From: Camarhynchus parvulus
Lineage: Eukaryota; Chordata; Aves; Passeriformes; Thraupidae
Assembly (NCBI RefSeq): GCF_901933205.1
Contig: NC_044573.1
Location: 58,034,493 to 58,098,492, forward strand
Length of the DNA: 64,000 nucleotides
Reading direction: 5' to 3'
Within the stretch, counting starts at the first letter, position 1. Each line of letters opens with the position of its first letter. This document shows, piece after piece, positions 53,462 to 64,000 of this stretch. Position numbers and translations under genes: made by a program. The notes under the pieces were generated by a model that saw nothing but the letters and a program-made list of their open reading frames with translations, was not told the origin of the DNA and ran no database searches.

Positions 53462-53687
53462 CGGTCTCTGCCAGACTTCAGGCTGGAGCAGAGGAACGAG
53501 ACCGGGCTCTTTCTCTGCATCACACTGACACCGCGTGGCAGCTCTGCGGCCGCCTTTTGCTCCGGGTACAAACTTTGCCTCCGTACGAATGAAGCTAAAC
53601 AAGCTCATGCTCTTTTTGGTGGAAGGTATTTGATTACTCACTTGAAAAAATTCATGCTATTTTGTTACCAGGAATGATGTGACGTCA
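53462..53687. promoter_or_regulatory. Isolated CpG-rich patch with CRE and TEAD motifs
   Basis: About ten CpG dinucleotides fall within 53462-53587, including a GCGGCCGC octamer at 53546-53553, in otherwise CpG-poor DNA. About 95 bp further on lies a perfect palindromic cAMP-response element, TGACGTCA (53680-53687), preceded by GGAATG (53671-53676). The patch is about 6.8 kb beyond the CCN2 mRNA end. It could be an enhancer or the promoter of an unannotated non-coding RNA. No exon is evident. Confidence 0.4.
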
Positions 53688-56032
53688 TGTAAACATAGAC
53701 TTGTTTGAAATACAGGAAATCTTTCTTATTTTCCCAAAGTGAATTAAAGTAACAAGTACACAGTTCTGCCCAAGTACCATGCTTTACTTAGATATCATTG
53801 CAGCATTGTTATCTAAATTGAAAATATAGAAAATGAAACCCCCAAAGTGTGTGGCACCCACCCTGAAGGAACAAGTCACTATAATATGTCACAACACATC
53901 ACAATAGTTTTCACCAGCAGGTACCTGGAAAAATACACAGAAAAAGGGGATTATTTATTAAAGGAGAGTATGTTTTAATTGTCTTGCTTTTCATCTTGCA
54001 TGCTTCTTAAAAACTAATCAACACTCCAAGGTTCAAGTTTTAGGATGAGCAGAACTGGCTTCTTCTCCTTAGGCAGATGCAGATTCACATGTAGGCTTTG
54101 GGTATCTGTCAGAAAACCATAAAATTATCTTATGTAATTACATCTTTTTTTCCAGATGACTAATTATGTTACAATAAGCTTTTGAGCTAAATTGTTGAAA
54201 GGGAAGAAATTCCCTCCTGACTTTTTCAACATGCATAGACAATGAATCACATCCATTTTGTGCAGATTTGGTCTGCTAAATAGGTCTTTGACTCTGATAC
54301 TCTGGATCTAACTCAAACCTACTGTAAAAAAATCTCTGATCCAGCTCCCTACTTCAGACCCATTAATATGAAATGGATTTGTAAGTACAAATGGGCCAGA
54401 GGGCTGCTGTGCCGTTTCTCTGGATTGTGTCTGCTGCAGGCGTCAGCTGCCCAACAGAATTGTGGAGCGGGGTCTGATACACGGACTGCTACACTACTGA
54501 GACTCAAAAACGTGGTAAGAAATGTGTATGTTTGTAAGGCCCATATTCTTCCTTCAGAAGTTAATATGTTTTCTACAACTCATTTGAATAACAACTTTAG
54601 TCAATAGTCAATAGTAACAGTGATGGACCGGTCATTCTTAGCCACTCGAAACAGAGATTCACCTGAGATTTACTTTCCTTACTCTGCTCCTTAACAGCAC
54701 TCTGCACCTCATCTGCATGAGCAAAGAACTGAGGCTTTCCTCAGATCATCTTCCCCAAGTGAAAAACTTTTAACAAGAGGTCTTCAGACCTTTTTCAATG
54801 TTTTTTTCAACTAACCTGACTGTAAATGTTCAGTGAATCTCAGGCCCAACACAGGACACAGAAGCCTTGAGGTATGAGTACACTCAGCCAGGCAGATGTC
54901 AGAAAAATCTCTTCAGTCTCCTAGTGTCACCCCCCTCCTTGGAAAGGAGGCAGTCTTGTAGATAGCTCAATTTTGTGCTCACCATCAGCCTGCTCCTAAC
55001 TGACCTATTTCTTCAGCTTCTAAATCCCTACCAAGAGTTACATCCTGTAACTACCTGTGCACAAGTACTGCTCTCATATTCCTGCTTTGAGAACCCAGGT
55101 TGCGCAAACATTTGCTTACACAGTTCGCTTTACACAGAAATCCTTCTGCTTCTTTTTTTATGTAAAAGGTACTGGCTCAGCCAAACAGGTCTAAGAACAT
55201 ATTCACATTCACTTCTCCTCTGAGCACTACATTCCCCATATATGTATTTTGCATTGTGATTCAGTCTTAACACTGATGTTCTAGTTGTTTTCAGGATGAT
55301 TTTGAAATTTTTATTATACACACACTCCAACAAAATCATTATCTTCATGAAGTGTCACATCTTATACCATCAAAATATGCTATCTATTATGTATCTGAAA
55401 AAAAATCTTCTGAGGAGAAGGCTAAAATCAATGCATGTCTTGTTTCTAAGGTAAGGCCTTAGGAAAGTGTTTGCCATCAACCAACTCAAAATTTCTCTTA
55501 TTAACAGTGGAAATTGTTTCTTTGTCACATGTTTATCTAAGTCCTTTGGGCCAAAACAGCCTTTTGGTTATTGCTTTTTCTCTTTAAGGAAGCTGTGGGC
55601 TTGCTCTTTTTGATAGACCTATTCCCTCCAACACCCAAACATTGCCCTTTTTTGATGCTCTTTTAGTAATGGAGCACTTGCACTCTTGCTGAAATAAGTA
55701 CAGCTCTGTAATTTTTGAGGACTCTGATACTAAATTCCATATGGCTTCTTCTGGCATGTAGGGGTTCTTCTTGTAATACTTCAGTTTCAACATCATGTTT
55801 TTCATAACAAAATTCTTCATTTTTCCGAAGCTTTATTTTGGTATGCACTATCTTTTGGCAAATTATCATTGTGAAGGAGTCATAGTGGATGTTGTAGGAA
55901 TCTCCATACTTTCTGTATTTAAGGAAGCTACATGTCAAGGAAGTACATAAAACCTAGTGCTGAATTTGAAAAGACATCAATATGTTCTGAGCTTGCAGCA
56001 TATGGAGGCTGGGAGTCTGAGGTCGTGCTTTA

Positions 56033-56096
56033 GTCTTCTTGGGTTTTTTGGTGGTTCTTTTTGTTTGGCTTATTTTTGGTTGCTTGGGGGTTTTTG
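56033..56096. repeat. G/T-rich low-complexity stretch
   Basis: The plus strand is almost entirely T and G in irregular GGTTTTT-like units, that is A/C-rich on the minus strand. It resembles the AAACCAAAC-type low-complexity sequence common in bird genomes. No element body was recognised. Confidence 0.75.
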
Positions 56097-57063
56097 AAAG
56101 CTGTGGACAACCTAGTTTATAATATGTAATCTCCAAGATGAAATCCATTTATCCAAGACCTCACAAGAACAATTGAAATTAAGAAATTAAATGGTTGATA
56201 CAGAGTCCCAATTCACTTCTGCTCTGTTGAAGCCAGCAGTGGGAGATGGCAACATGCAATTTAAATGATTTTAGCTCACTTGTACAAGGAAGTTCCACTG
56301 GCATGATCCATAACAGGATATACAGTAATTTATATGAAAGTAAAACTTCCTCGGTGTTATGGGGAATGATAGCATAACCTTCTTCTGCAGAATTTTGATT
56401 ATTTGCACCTCAGTAATTCAAGCTTCCCCATGCTCTCATCTCTAAAAATTCTACTAGTTGTGTTAGCTAATTACAAGAATGGAAAGTACCTCATAAAGAG
56501 CCTATTATTTTCAGGTGGTTTGCCTGGATTTCTACTGTCCTGGGGCCATGTTTCCTTGGAAAATTACAGTGTTAACAGATCATTATGTTATTCCAGATCA
56601 GGCCAGAAGAGGGCCAGATATCACCAGCAAATGATCTGTGTTCACTTTTCATTCAAAGTATAATGTATCTACATGTCCGTAAACAATATATTTTGAACAC
56701 CAGAATCAATTTCTTACATAATTTCCTTCTTCATGTAAAGAGACTAAATACAGCTTTAGACCTAGTTAAAGGACTGTGACAAAGAGCATAATTTTTTTTT
56801 ATAGTAAACTGTGCCATCTTCCGCAGCCAGCAGAAGACTTAGAAGCCAAGCCACAAGATTTAAAAATTAATTCATCGCCCTCAAGCAGCAAGTTTTCTGC
56901 CACAGAGAAATTCAAAGCTCTGGCACAGATGCAGGATGGCAAAGGTGAGGCCTCCAGCAGAGACATCTGAAGAGACATAAAGAAATTCCCTGTCAAGCTT
57001 CAGACTGAGGCTGGTGCTAAAGCTTTGCCCGAGCGCTGCAAATGCAGACACTCATAACAACTA

Positions 57064-58413
57064 GATGGGAAGTTAACAAATGTGACACACATCTGCAGGA
57101 AGGGCTGGAAGGAGATATGGGGAACTATACACCCATCAGTCTGACCTTGGTTCCAGGGAAAGTCATGGAGCAGATCATCTTGAATGCAATCACATGACAT
57201 GTACAAGACAACCAAGGGATCATCCCAATCAGCATGGGCTTAAAAAAGGCAGATCCTGCTTGACCAATCTCCTTTTATGAAAGGTGTGGATGTTGTTTAC
57301 CTAGACTTTAGTAAGCCTTTGACACCATTTCCCACAGCATTCTCCCAGAAAACCTGGCTGCTCATGGCTTGGGTGGGTGGGTGTACAGTTTGCTGGGTAA
57401 AAAAGTGTGTGGATGGCTGAGTCCAGAGAGTGGTGGTGAATGGATTTTCACCTAGCTGGTGGCTGGTCACGAATGGTGTTCTCCAAGACTCAGTACTGGG
57501 ACCATTCTGTTTAACATCTTCACTGATAACTTGCAAGTGCACCCTCAGTCAGTTCACAGATGACACCAAGTTAGGTGGGAATGTCGATCTGCTGTAGGGG
57601 CAGGAAGGCTCTGCAGAGGGATCTGAACAGGCTGGATTGATGGGCCAAGGCCAATAACAATACAGTGGAGTACTGAATCTGGCACCTGGGTCACAGCAAC
57701 CCTATGCAACCCTTCAGGTTTAGGTCAGGGTGCCTGGGAAGACGCCTGATGGAAAGCACCTGGGTGTGCTGGTCAACAGCAGCTGAACATGAGCCAGCTG
57801 TGCCCAGGTGGCCAAGAATGCTGACAGCATCCTGGCTTCTATCAGCCATAGTGTGGCCAGGAGGAGCAGGGCAGGGATCATCTCCCCTGTGATCAGAACT
57901 GGTAAGGCCAGAATCCTGTGTTCAGTTCTGGGCCACTCACTACAAGAAAGACACGGAGATGCAAGAGCGAGTTTAAAGAAGGGCAACTAAGCTGGTGAAG
58001 GGTCTGGAACACAGGTCCTGTGAGGAGTGGCTGAGTGAGCTGGGGTTGTTTAACCTGGAGAAAAGGAGGCTCAAGGGTGACCTTATCACTCTCTACAACT
58101 GCCTGAAATGAGGTGTAGCCAGGTGGGGGTCAGCCTTTTCCCCCAGGTAACAAGTGAAAGGACGAGAGGAAAACAGCATGAAGTTGCACCAGGGGAGTTT
58201 TTGAGTATTAGAAAAATTTCCTCACTAAAAGGTTTGTGAAGCACCAGAATAGGCTGCTCAGAGAAGTGGTTACTGTCCTTGGAATGATTTAGGAGATGTG
58301 TGGATGTGGCACTTAGTGACATGGTTTCATGGTGGACTTGGCAGAGCTGGGTTAATGGCTGGACTCGATGACCTTAGAGGTCTTATCCAACCAGAATGAT
58401 TCTGATTCTATGA
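57064..58413 (+). mobile_element. CR1 LINE fragment, about 1.35 kb, with RT remnants
   Basis: This is the longest CR1 copy in the window. It starts in the reverse-transcriptase region (near 57078 an ATGTGACACACATCTGCAGG stretch, then GCAGATCCTGCTTGACCAAT). It keeps a recognisable VVYLDFSK segment near 57292-57315 and a diverged GVPQGSVLGP motif at 57475-57504 with two substitutions. The FADD motif at 57553-57564 reads F-T-D-D. A one-base deletion just after 57504 shifts the frame, and some segments appear to be missing, so it is inactive. It ends in ATTCTGATTCTATGA at 58413. It looks like a different CR1 subfamily from the copy at 19712. Confidence 0.93.
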
Positions 58414-60058
58414 CTGTCAGCCTACGTGCCTTATGGATATGATCAAAAGGCAATTCTGCTGTCTTCTGATCAGTAGATCAGTCTGGAGTTTTGGGGTGAT
58501 TCAAAACTCTTTCATCTCACAGTATTTGTTTTATTTCAGTAAATTAAAAATAGAGAGAACTAAACATGCAATAAATGGCAACATAAATTTGACACATGTT
58601 GTGGCTGAGGAGGAATACAATAATTTGCAATGGTATCCTCTAAAATCTGTTTCCAGGCTTCCATAATTATTCCAAGTTTGTCCATGGTCTCCATAGCAGC
58701 CTTTCCTGAGGCTCAAGCCTGGTGTGGTGAGTCACAGTGGTTCAGCAAAGGACTCAATTCCTTTCCAGGGAGTCTGAGTCACAGGATGCCAAACCTGGAC
58801 TGGTTTCCTGTAATACAGAGGTTCCTGAACTATGGCAGACGTACCATGCATGGTACACAAGCCACCTCAGCATGGTGCTCCAACACCTCCCAGACACTGC
58901 CGCAAGGTATGCGAGGGTAAGTAGGAGATGTTGCAGCTGCTAGCAAACAAACACAAATATTTGGAAACTTGTGCTTTAGTAAGTTGCTGGACTCTTACTG
59001 ACTCTGCCCCTGAACTCCTCAGAAGAGCAAAAACAGTTTACCACAGCCCAGCAGTGAAAGTGCTGAATATAGAGCTCACCATGAGCCCTGGGCTGGTTTC
59101 CCAAGCTCATTAGTGGTGCTGCTGTGGGCACAGAGTACTACAGCAGCTGCCCTGTGACCCTGCAGCACTAGAAGCTCCTCATGGTGCTCTTATTCCCGAG
59201 GGTCCACTCTGGAATGGTACATTGGGCAACTCCTTCTGGCACAGGTACCTCCTCAGCAACAACCTTGAGCTTTGCAGCAGACTTTGAAAAAAGGGAGGTC
59301 AGAAATTAGATCTTTGCCTCTTAGATTAGCATCCTAACCACAGAGTCACAGATTGAGGCTTCCTTTTATATTTCTTTCTGACTTCTGATCCCCATGAATC
59401 TCATTTTCCTGGAAAAGTGGGTGCCCTCCCATGCAGCAGATGGGTAGCTCCTTCCAACTTGCTGAGTATGGTTTATAACCTTGTATTTAAAGGGATAATT
59501 TTGTACTTTGAATCTGCTCAGACTAAGGAAAGGCAGGAGCCCAGGCCACCCACTCACCGGATGACACAGGGCAGCCTCTGGCAGGTGCTTTTAGCAGACA
59601 GCTGTTGTGCTCTAGGCTGGACACAGTGGTTTAGTGTATTCGGGATGCCTTGAGAAGAGATTTGCAAGAACAGTCCTGTCTGAAATACAGACAGTTAGAT
59701 GTTGGTTTGTTTTCTTTGAACATGATAGATCCTGAGGTAAACAAGAGCAAGAAACTCCAACATATTAGTCAAGCAAATTACCTCTCAGTTACTGATGGTA
59801 GAAACCAGTGATGTAAGTCTGTACCACCTAAAAATCTCTCAAGGCACAACTCTACATGTCTTGTGACACGTTTCTAGGCACATCCAGACCAATGAGCTGA
59901 AGTCTGCCCTTCCTCTGCCTTTTTCACTTGAAAGAAGGCCACACTACACAGCAAAGAAGCAGTTACATTCAGTAATACTGACACCCATGTCACATGTCAC
60001 CTTTCAGCTTTACCTACTGAAAACGCTTTAGGTTTAGGAATGGAATTCCCCAATTCAG
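58414..60058. other. Intergenic DNA between CR1 and LTR
   Basis: No gene was recognised. Two perfect AP-1 heptamers (TGAGTCA at 58728-58734 and 58775-58781) lie 47 bp apart and are reported separately. The rest is unique-looking sequence with short, unrelated reading frames. Confidence 0.5.
58728..58781. promoter_or_regulatory. Pair of AP-1 motifs (candidate)
   Basis: TGAGTCA occurs at 58728-58734 and again at 58775-58781. Single AP-1 heptamers are expected about eight times per 64 kb by chance, but a pair within 54 bp is less common. Function is a guess. Confidence 0.2.
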
Positions 60059-60430
60059 TGTTCCCACTGAAACACTCCAAACCACATGCCACTCGCTCAT
60101 TCCTGATCCCCCTCCCCTCTCCCCTCATCCCTGCAGCAGGATGGAGAGGAGAATTAGATCGCAGGTTGAGGTAAGAACAATTTGCTGATGAGATAAAACA
60201 ACGAGATAAGTAAACAAACAGTAACAACAACAGTTTTAGTAACAGACTGCAGAAGACAGGCGAGTGATTCTGCAGGTGACTGCTCCCCACCACCAGCCAG
60301 CAGGAAGGAACCCAACCTCCCTCCCACTCCCTGTGTGTGGTGTGAGGTGCTATGGAATAACCTTATGGTCCTGGCCATGCCTCCCCTGGCTACTGCAAAA
60401 ATTAACCCTGTACTGGATGGAACCAGGACA
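60059..60430 (-). mobile_element. Solo LTR of an avian ERVL-type endogenous retrovirus
   Basis: Read on the minus strand, the element starts TGTCCTGGTTCCATCCAG and continues GGGTTAATTTTTGCAGTAGC. Its 3' part contains TTCTTACCTCAACCTGCGAT and GAATGAGCGAGTGGC, and it ends CA. This start, the internal order and the length of about 370 bp match a common LTR family that I know from bird genomes. No internal retroviral coding region, primer-binding site or second LTR is present, so it is a solo LTR left by recombination. The target-site duplication is not evident, so the lower boundary is approximate. It is decayed and carries no gene. Confidence 0.8.
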
Positions 60431-61229
60431 AGCTCTGACACCATACACCAGCTGAAACAGAAGACATTTTACATCCAGGCAAATGAAGCTGTCAAAGCTT
60501 TTCTGAACAGGGTTTGCTGGGGACTGTAGGATGCTTCTTGGGTCCCATCAGGCTTCAAAAAGACATCTTAGTATCTGTCATCCTGGGGTAGTACTAGCCC
60601 CAGGACACCAGGACTAGCACCAGCATTTATTCATATGCTCTGACACCTCCATTACAAATGTCTTTAAAAATCAAAGAAGAAATTAAATAAGCAGAAATAT
60701 TTACACTTAACATTAAATGAGAATAACTCTCTTCATTGTCAATTTGACTTGTCAATTTCTGGCAAAGACACATTCCAAACCCCACTTAGCTCCTGCCCTG
60801 TCTTGATGACCATAATAGCTTTCACAACTGCTCTCCATTCCAAAATCAAAGGTCAAACCAGAAGTCACATGCTTGAAGACACACTGGTTCCATTTTTATC
60901 CAGGAGCTAGGCTGGCCCTGCCTCTTAATGGAAACTGGCATCACCTTAAGATGTCAACATACCTATTTGTATTCAGGAGACAGTACAATTTGTAAAAAAA
61001 ACAAACAACAACAACAACAACAAAAACACCTAAATACCTTGACCATTTTTCTTCCTAACTTCCTCTCCTAATAATAAATATAACTAATGTTACAGATGGA
61101 CAAATTATCTTCAATTTATGGAGCAAAGAATGAAGCAACTCCCATTCCCCCTGCCCCCCGAAAAAAGTGAAATTGTGCTCTATAACTGCACCAGTTGGTA
61201 GCATTTGGTACAGAAAGGGTCACAAGCAG
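60431..61229. other. Intergenic DNA downstream of the ENPP gene
   Basis: No gene was recognised. It contains a (CAA)6 microsatellite at 61006-61023 and a second possible minus-strand AATAAA at 60626-60631. If the ENPP transcript is long, as in mammals, part of this could belong to its 3' UTR. Confidence 0.45.
61006..61023. repeat. (CAA)6 microsatellite
   Basis: Six CAA units follow an A-rich run (TGTAAAAAAAACAAA). This is a short simple repeat. Confidence 0.9.
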
Positions 61230-62734
61230 CATAGTACTTCTGATGGGTTTATTGGTCACAAGCAACATTACAAAGCAGTTACACTGAATAATGCTGTCAC
61301 AGTCCTATCATAATGTGAGGTTGCTACAACACATTTAGATTTCACACAGTGAAACTACTTGAGAAAAAAAATTCATGCTTGTAACATAAGATCAAGAAAA
61401 TACGCTTGGTTAAAAGAAAAAATGGTCCCAGAACTTCAGCCCACTCAAACTGAAGTTAATGGAAAAGCTTCCTCTGACTTCAGCAGGCTCTGAATCCAGC
61501 CTTCAACATGTCCTGGCCAAGCTATAAGGTCAAATGCCTCTCTGCTCAGTTACAGGCTCTTCATTCTTCTGACATACTTGTGCGTGATGTATTTCCCCCT
61601 TTTTAAATGAGAAGACGATAAATGTGAAATTGGCTATGCTGAATTTTATACATAACAGAGCCAATTTTGGGTCATCCGCTTTAGAGAGTGGGAAAATTAC
61701 AAAGGTGATAATATGTGTACTGGAAAAGGAGGGAGTTCCTACATGCCTGAGTGCCTGTAGCAGCTGTTTGTGTAGCCCAAAAGCTTCCAAGAAAGGTCAT
61801 TACATGCTTCTTCAAAATTTGCATCTCTGACAGCATCTGCATTCAAAAATGGGATTTCAAAACCACAGCTGACAAAAACATGTACCAAACAGAGAAACAC
61901 ATCTTTACTTCAATAAAGCAAAATTTTTCATCAAATCTAAGTTTAGCTTGAAGTAAGAGAATTACTTCTGGGAGCTCAGACATATTCCTGACATAATTTC
62001 TTCTCATTTACAGGTGACTTGATGCATCCTACACCCACCTGTTCCGAGGATGCATGTACAACACGTGAACTGCACATCTAATTCTCTGTCGGTGTTGGAG
62101 CCATCAGAGAGCAGCAACATGCCAAGGCTTCCCAGCCCACGGAACTCCTGTAGCCAGGCATCTCTTCCACGTGGGGGAAGGTTTAGTTACTGGTCCTACT
62201 GACCCCAGTATAGCTTCTTGCACCATAATGCTGCATTGTTTTATGACACCCAAAGCTCAGAGTGCAATTCACACTTCAAGGAAAACTGGAGTGAGAAGAG
62301 TGTTGTGAGATTTCAATGGTCATCAAGACTGTAGTTCTTTCCCAGAACTGGATTTGCTAATTGTCTGCATTTTGAAAGTAGAATGCTGATCATAAACTAT
62401 GCTTTATAAAATTCTCCCTCTCCAGTGCATATCAAAGATAACATTTGTGTTCGTGTCTATGACTATGATGACCAAATGATGTTAGCATGACAATGGACAT
62501 GGTTCCACCACATCCAAGTGGGAATGACAGGCGCTGCCATCCTGTGTCACAAGCATAGTCCATCAGGAGTCCCTGAGATACAAATATGGCACCCACTCTC
62601 CTCTCTACTGGCAATTTGGTCAAGAGTTCTCAATAAAAGTTCCAGCTTATTTTTTAAAAAAAAGGTTTCGTTAATTAAAAAAAGTCTATTTACAAATCAG
62701 TTGTGACATGAATAACAATATTCCATAGGAAAAA
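61230..62734 (-). other. ENPP1: Probable 3' UTR of the ENPP gene
   Basis: This is non-coding sequence directly after the stop codon at 62735-62737. The proposed end rests on a minus-strand AATAAA at 61248-61253, followed in transcript direction by the GT-containing stretch GCTTGTGACCCTTTCTGT. An alternative signal at 60626-60631 would extend it. Mammalian ENPP1 has a multi-kilobase 3' UTR, so the limit is uncertain. Confidence 0.45.
61248..61253 (-). terminator. ENPP1: Candidate polyadenylation signal of the ENPP gene
   Basis: The plus strand reads TTTATT, which is AATAAA on the minus strand, about 1.5 kb past the ENPP stop codon. A G/T-containing element follows at a normal distance. RNA evidence is needed to choose between this and the site at 60626. 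Confidence 0.4.
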
Positions 62735-63875
62735 TCAGACTGTCTCAAAAATTGGCAAATATGTTTTTAACTGTAAAATGTCAGATATTGGCTGTTTTCT
62801 GTCTTGATAGAAGCTGAGTCCAGTAATTAATTCTATATCTCTGATCCGAGATGTATGAAACTTCATCCTCTCTTCAACCCACATGGACTCAGACTTGCCA
62901 TCCTGTTGCGACAGAAGAGGAAAAAAAAGGGGCTGTAAAACTTTTTTTTGCTCCTGAGATGCATTTAATCTACTAAAAAAAGACATTTTGATGTTTTATA
63001 AAGGCAGAAATCAGTAACTGTCAGCAAGCATCACAAACAGAGCGTGCAAGAATTATACATAGTTAGAAGCTTGTCTGAATTTAGTTCTCGCTGTTACATC
63101 CTCAAGTATACAAAACCTGTAGCTGCGCCAGTTCATGACAATGGGGAATGGCAATTTATCTACCATCAGTATGATAAAAATATTCTGAGAGCTGTGTCTG
63201 ACTCTAATTCCTTGATGCAGGATTGGTATACACACTTTCCACACTTTTTTTCTGGTGTATATGGAGTGCAGTTATGTGTGTTCTCACCACAATGCCAAGG
63301 TACCTGAACTAGAAGCAACCAGTGGTCTTCAGAGACATCTGTGTCTTCTCCTTCTGGGAATGCATTTGACCTTAGCACTGACCTTTTGTTGTGGGTGACT
63401 CCTCTTAGAAGCTCTTAATCCTTCTCAGCTGTTGACTGAATAGTTGCATTACAGAAGTCTCTCTACGTATCATATTGATGCTCTCTGCATACTCTTACCC
63501 CACTTTGCTAGCTCTAAGCTTTGGTCTCTGAACAGATCTACTTTCCTATTTGATCATATTCACAGACTTTGACATAATTCTGTTTGCAAAAATATTGTCT
63601 TCGCTCTCAAGATGGGCATGTAGACTGTACCATGTTCAAAGGCTTTAACCTTTGATATCCAACAAAACAAGCTCCAGCCTGACTTCAGAAGTTTATGAGG
63701 GCCAAACAGACTACTTACTGCACAGCTTTCACTGTTGTCTTCTCTGTGAGGTACAATGAAAGACAAGGCATCTAGAGACCCTCCACACTCCAGAGGAGTT
63801 TCAGAAGTATTTTTACAGCTAGTCAGCACAATGAAGAAGTGAGTTGGAACTAGAACTTCTGAATTACCACGGTAC
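62735..63875 (-). CDS. ENPP1: ENPP1 (ectonucleotide pyrophosphatase), last two coding exons, partial
   Basis: ENPP1 is a type II membrane ectoenzyme that cleaves extracellular ATP to AMP and pyrophosphate (and hydrolyses cGAMP), restraining mineralisation. Only the end of its C-terminal nuclease-like domain lies here. The penultimate exon is 63719-63875 (52 codons; acceptor TTTTGTATTTCAG, donor GTAAGT). The last exon is 62735-62902 (55 codons plus TGA; acceptor TTCTGTCGCAACAG). The intron is 816 nt and phase 0. Key segments are [36 protein letters not shown] and ILQLKTYLP. The first of these, the NSESC block and GLSFYQ look like ENPP1. WVEER, FYQD and [11 protein letters not shown] look like ENPP3. 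ENPP1 is preferred because mammalian ENPP1 ends next to CCN2 in the same convergent arrangement. Family membership is near certain; the paralogue is less so. The rest of the gene lies beyond the right edge. Confidence 0.83.
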
Positions 63876-64000
63876 CTGAAATACAAAAGATCTCTCTGTA
63901 AATCCACCAAATAATACTTGCACAAAGATCAAATTACAACATTCAGCTATATTCAATTTTATCAATCTACCTATTTTGTCCAAGGAAAGCTTAGGTCTGG
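63876..64000 (-). other. ENPP1: Intron of the ENPP gene, cut by the window edge
   Basis: Sequence upstream (in gene direction) of the penultimate-exon acceptor. It shows a pyrimidine-containing tract next to the AG and no further exon before the window ends. Confidence 0.7.

Larger units (their letters stand above)
46896..57063. other. Intergenic DNA between CCN2 and the ENPP gene, left part
   Basis: No exon is supported. The stretch contains a short antisense CR1 tail (47411-47500), tandem duplications at 47086-47111 and 52100-52141, and a CpG-rich patch with CRE and TEAD motifs (53462-53687). A G/T-rich low-complexity stretch lies at 56033-56096. Reading frames are short and unrecognised. 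Confidence 0.55.

Noticed and set aside
60154..60444. 96-codon minus-strand frame at 60 kb
   Set aside because: It lies almost wholly within the solo LTR, which is non-coding in intact relatives.
1..64000. Search for tRNA, rRNA, CRISPR, insertion sequences or bacterial operons
   Set aside because: None seen. The window is a vertebrate chromosome segment, and no cloverleaf with A and B boxes was recognised by eye.

Overview
The window is vertebrate genomic DNA, almost certainly from a bird. Three things point there. The coding exons are small with GT-AG introns. Several decayed CR1 LINE fragments end in the typical ATTCTATGATT-like 3' tail. One solo LTR begins TGTCCTGGTT, like an ERVL-type LTR I know from bird genomes. 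I cannot name the species. There is no operon, CRISPR array or prokaryotic mobile element.

Layout: positions 1-43,300 are AT-rich non-coding DNA upstream of one compact gene. They hold two larger CR1 fragments (about 9,268-9,837 and 19,712-20,846), a short CR1 tail (41,562-41,667), short inverted and tandem repeats, and a few candidate enhancer motifs. A CpG island (about 43,310-44,870) covers the promoter and first three exons of CCN2 (CTGF), which is complete: five coding exons between 44,086 and 45,884, a TATA box, three TEAD motifs, and a 3' UTR of about 1 kb ending near 46,895. Positions 46,900-61,200 are again non-coding, with a short antisense CR1 tail (47,411-47,500), a CpG-rich patch beside a perfect cAMP-response element (53,462-53,687), a long CR1 fragment (57,064-58,413) and the solo LTR (60,059-60,430). 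On the minus strand, 62,735-63,875 carries the last two coding exons of an ENPP1/ENPP3-family gene. By position it is ENPP1, and it runs off the right edge.

CCN2 and the ENPP gene are therefore tail to tail. This fits the ENPP1-CCN2-MOXD1 order known from mammals, with the left side of the window facing MOXD1, although no MOXD1 exon is visible. CCN2 encodes a secreted matricellular regulator. Its promoter carries the TEAD (Hippo/YAP) sites known from mammals, and its 3' UTR end carries matches to miR-133, miR-19 and miR-18 seeds. ENPP1 makes extracellular pyrophosphate, so both neighbours act in connective tissue and mineralisation, but I see no evidence that they are co-regulated.

I found no convincing undescribed system. 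The most useful leads are candidate CCN2 enhancers (a TEAD/AP-1 composite at 34,123, a CArG box at 40,973, and the CpG/CRE/TEAD patch at 53,462), a perfect 18-bp-arm hairpin at 2,401, and the mixed ENPP1/ENPP3 character of the right-edge exons.
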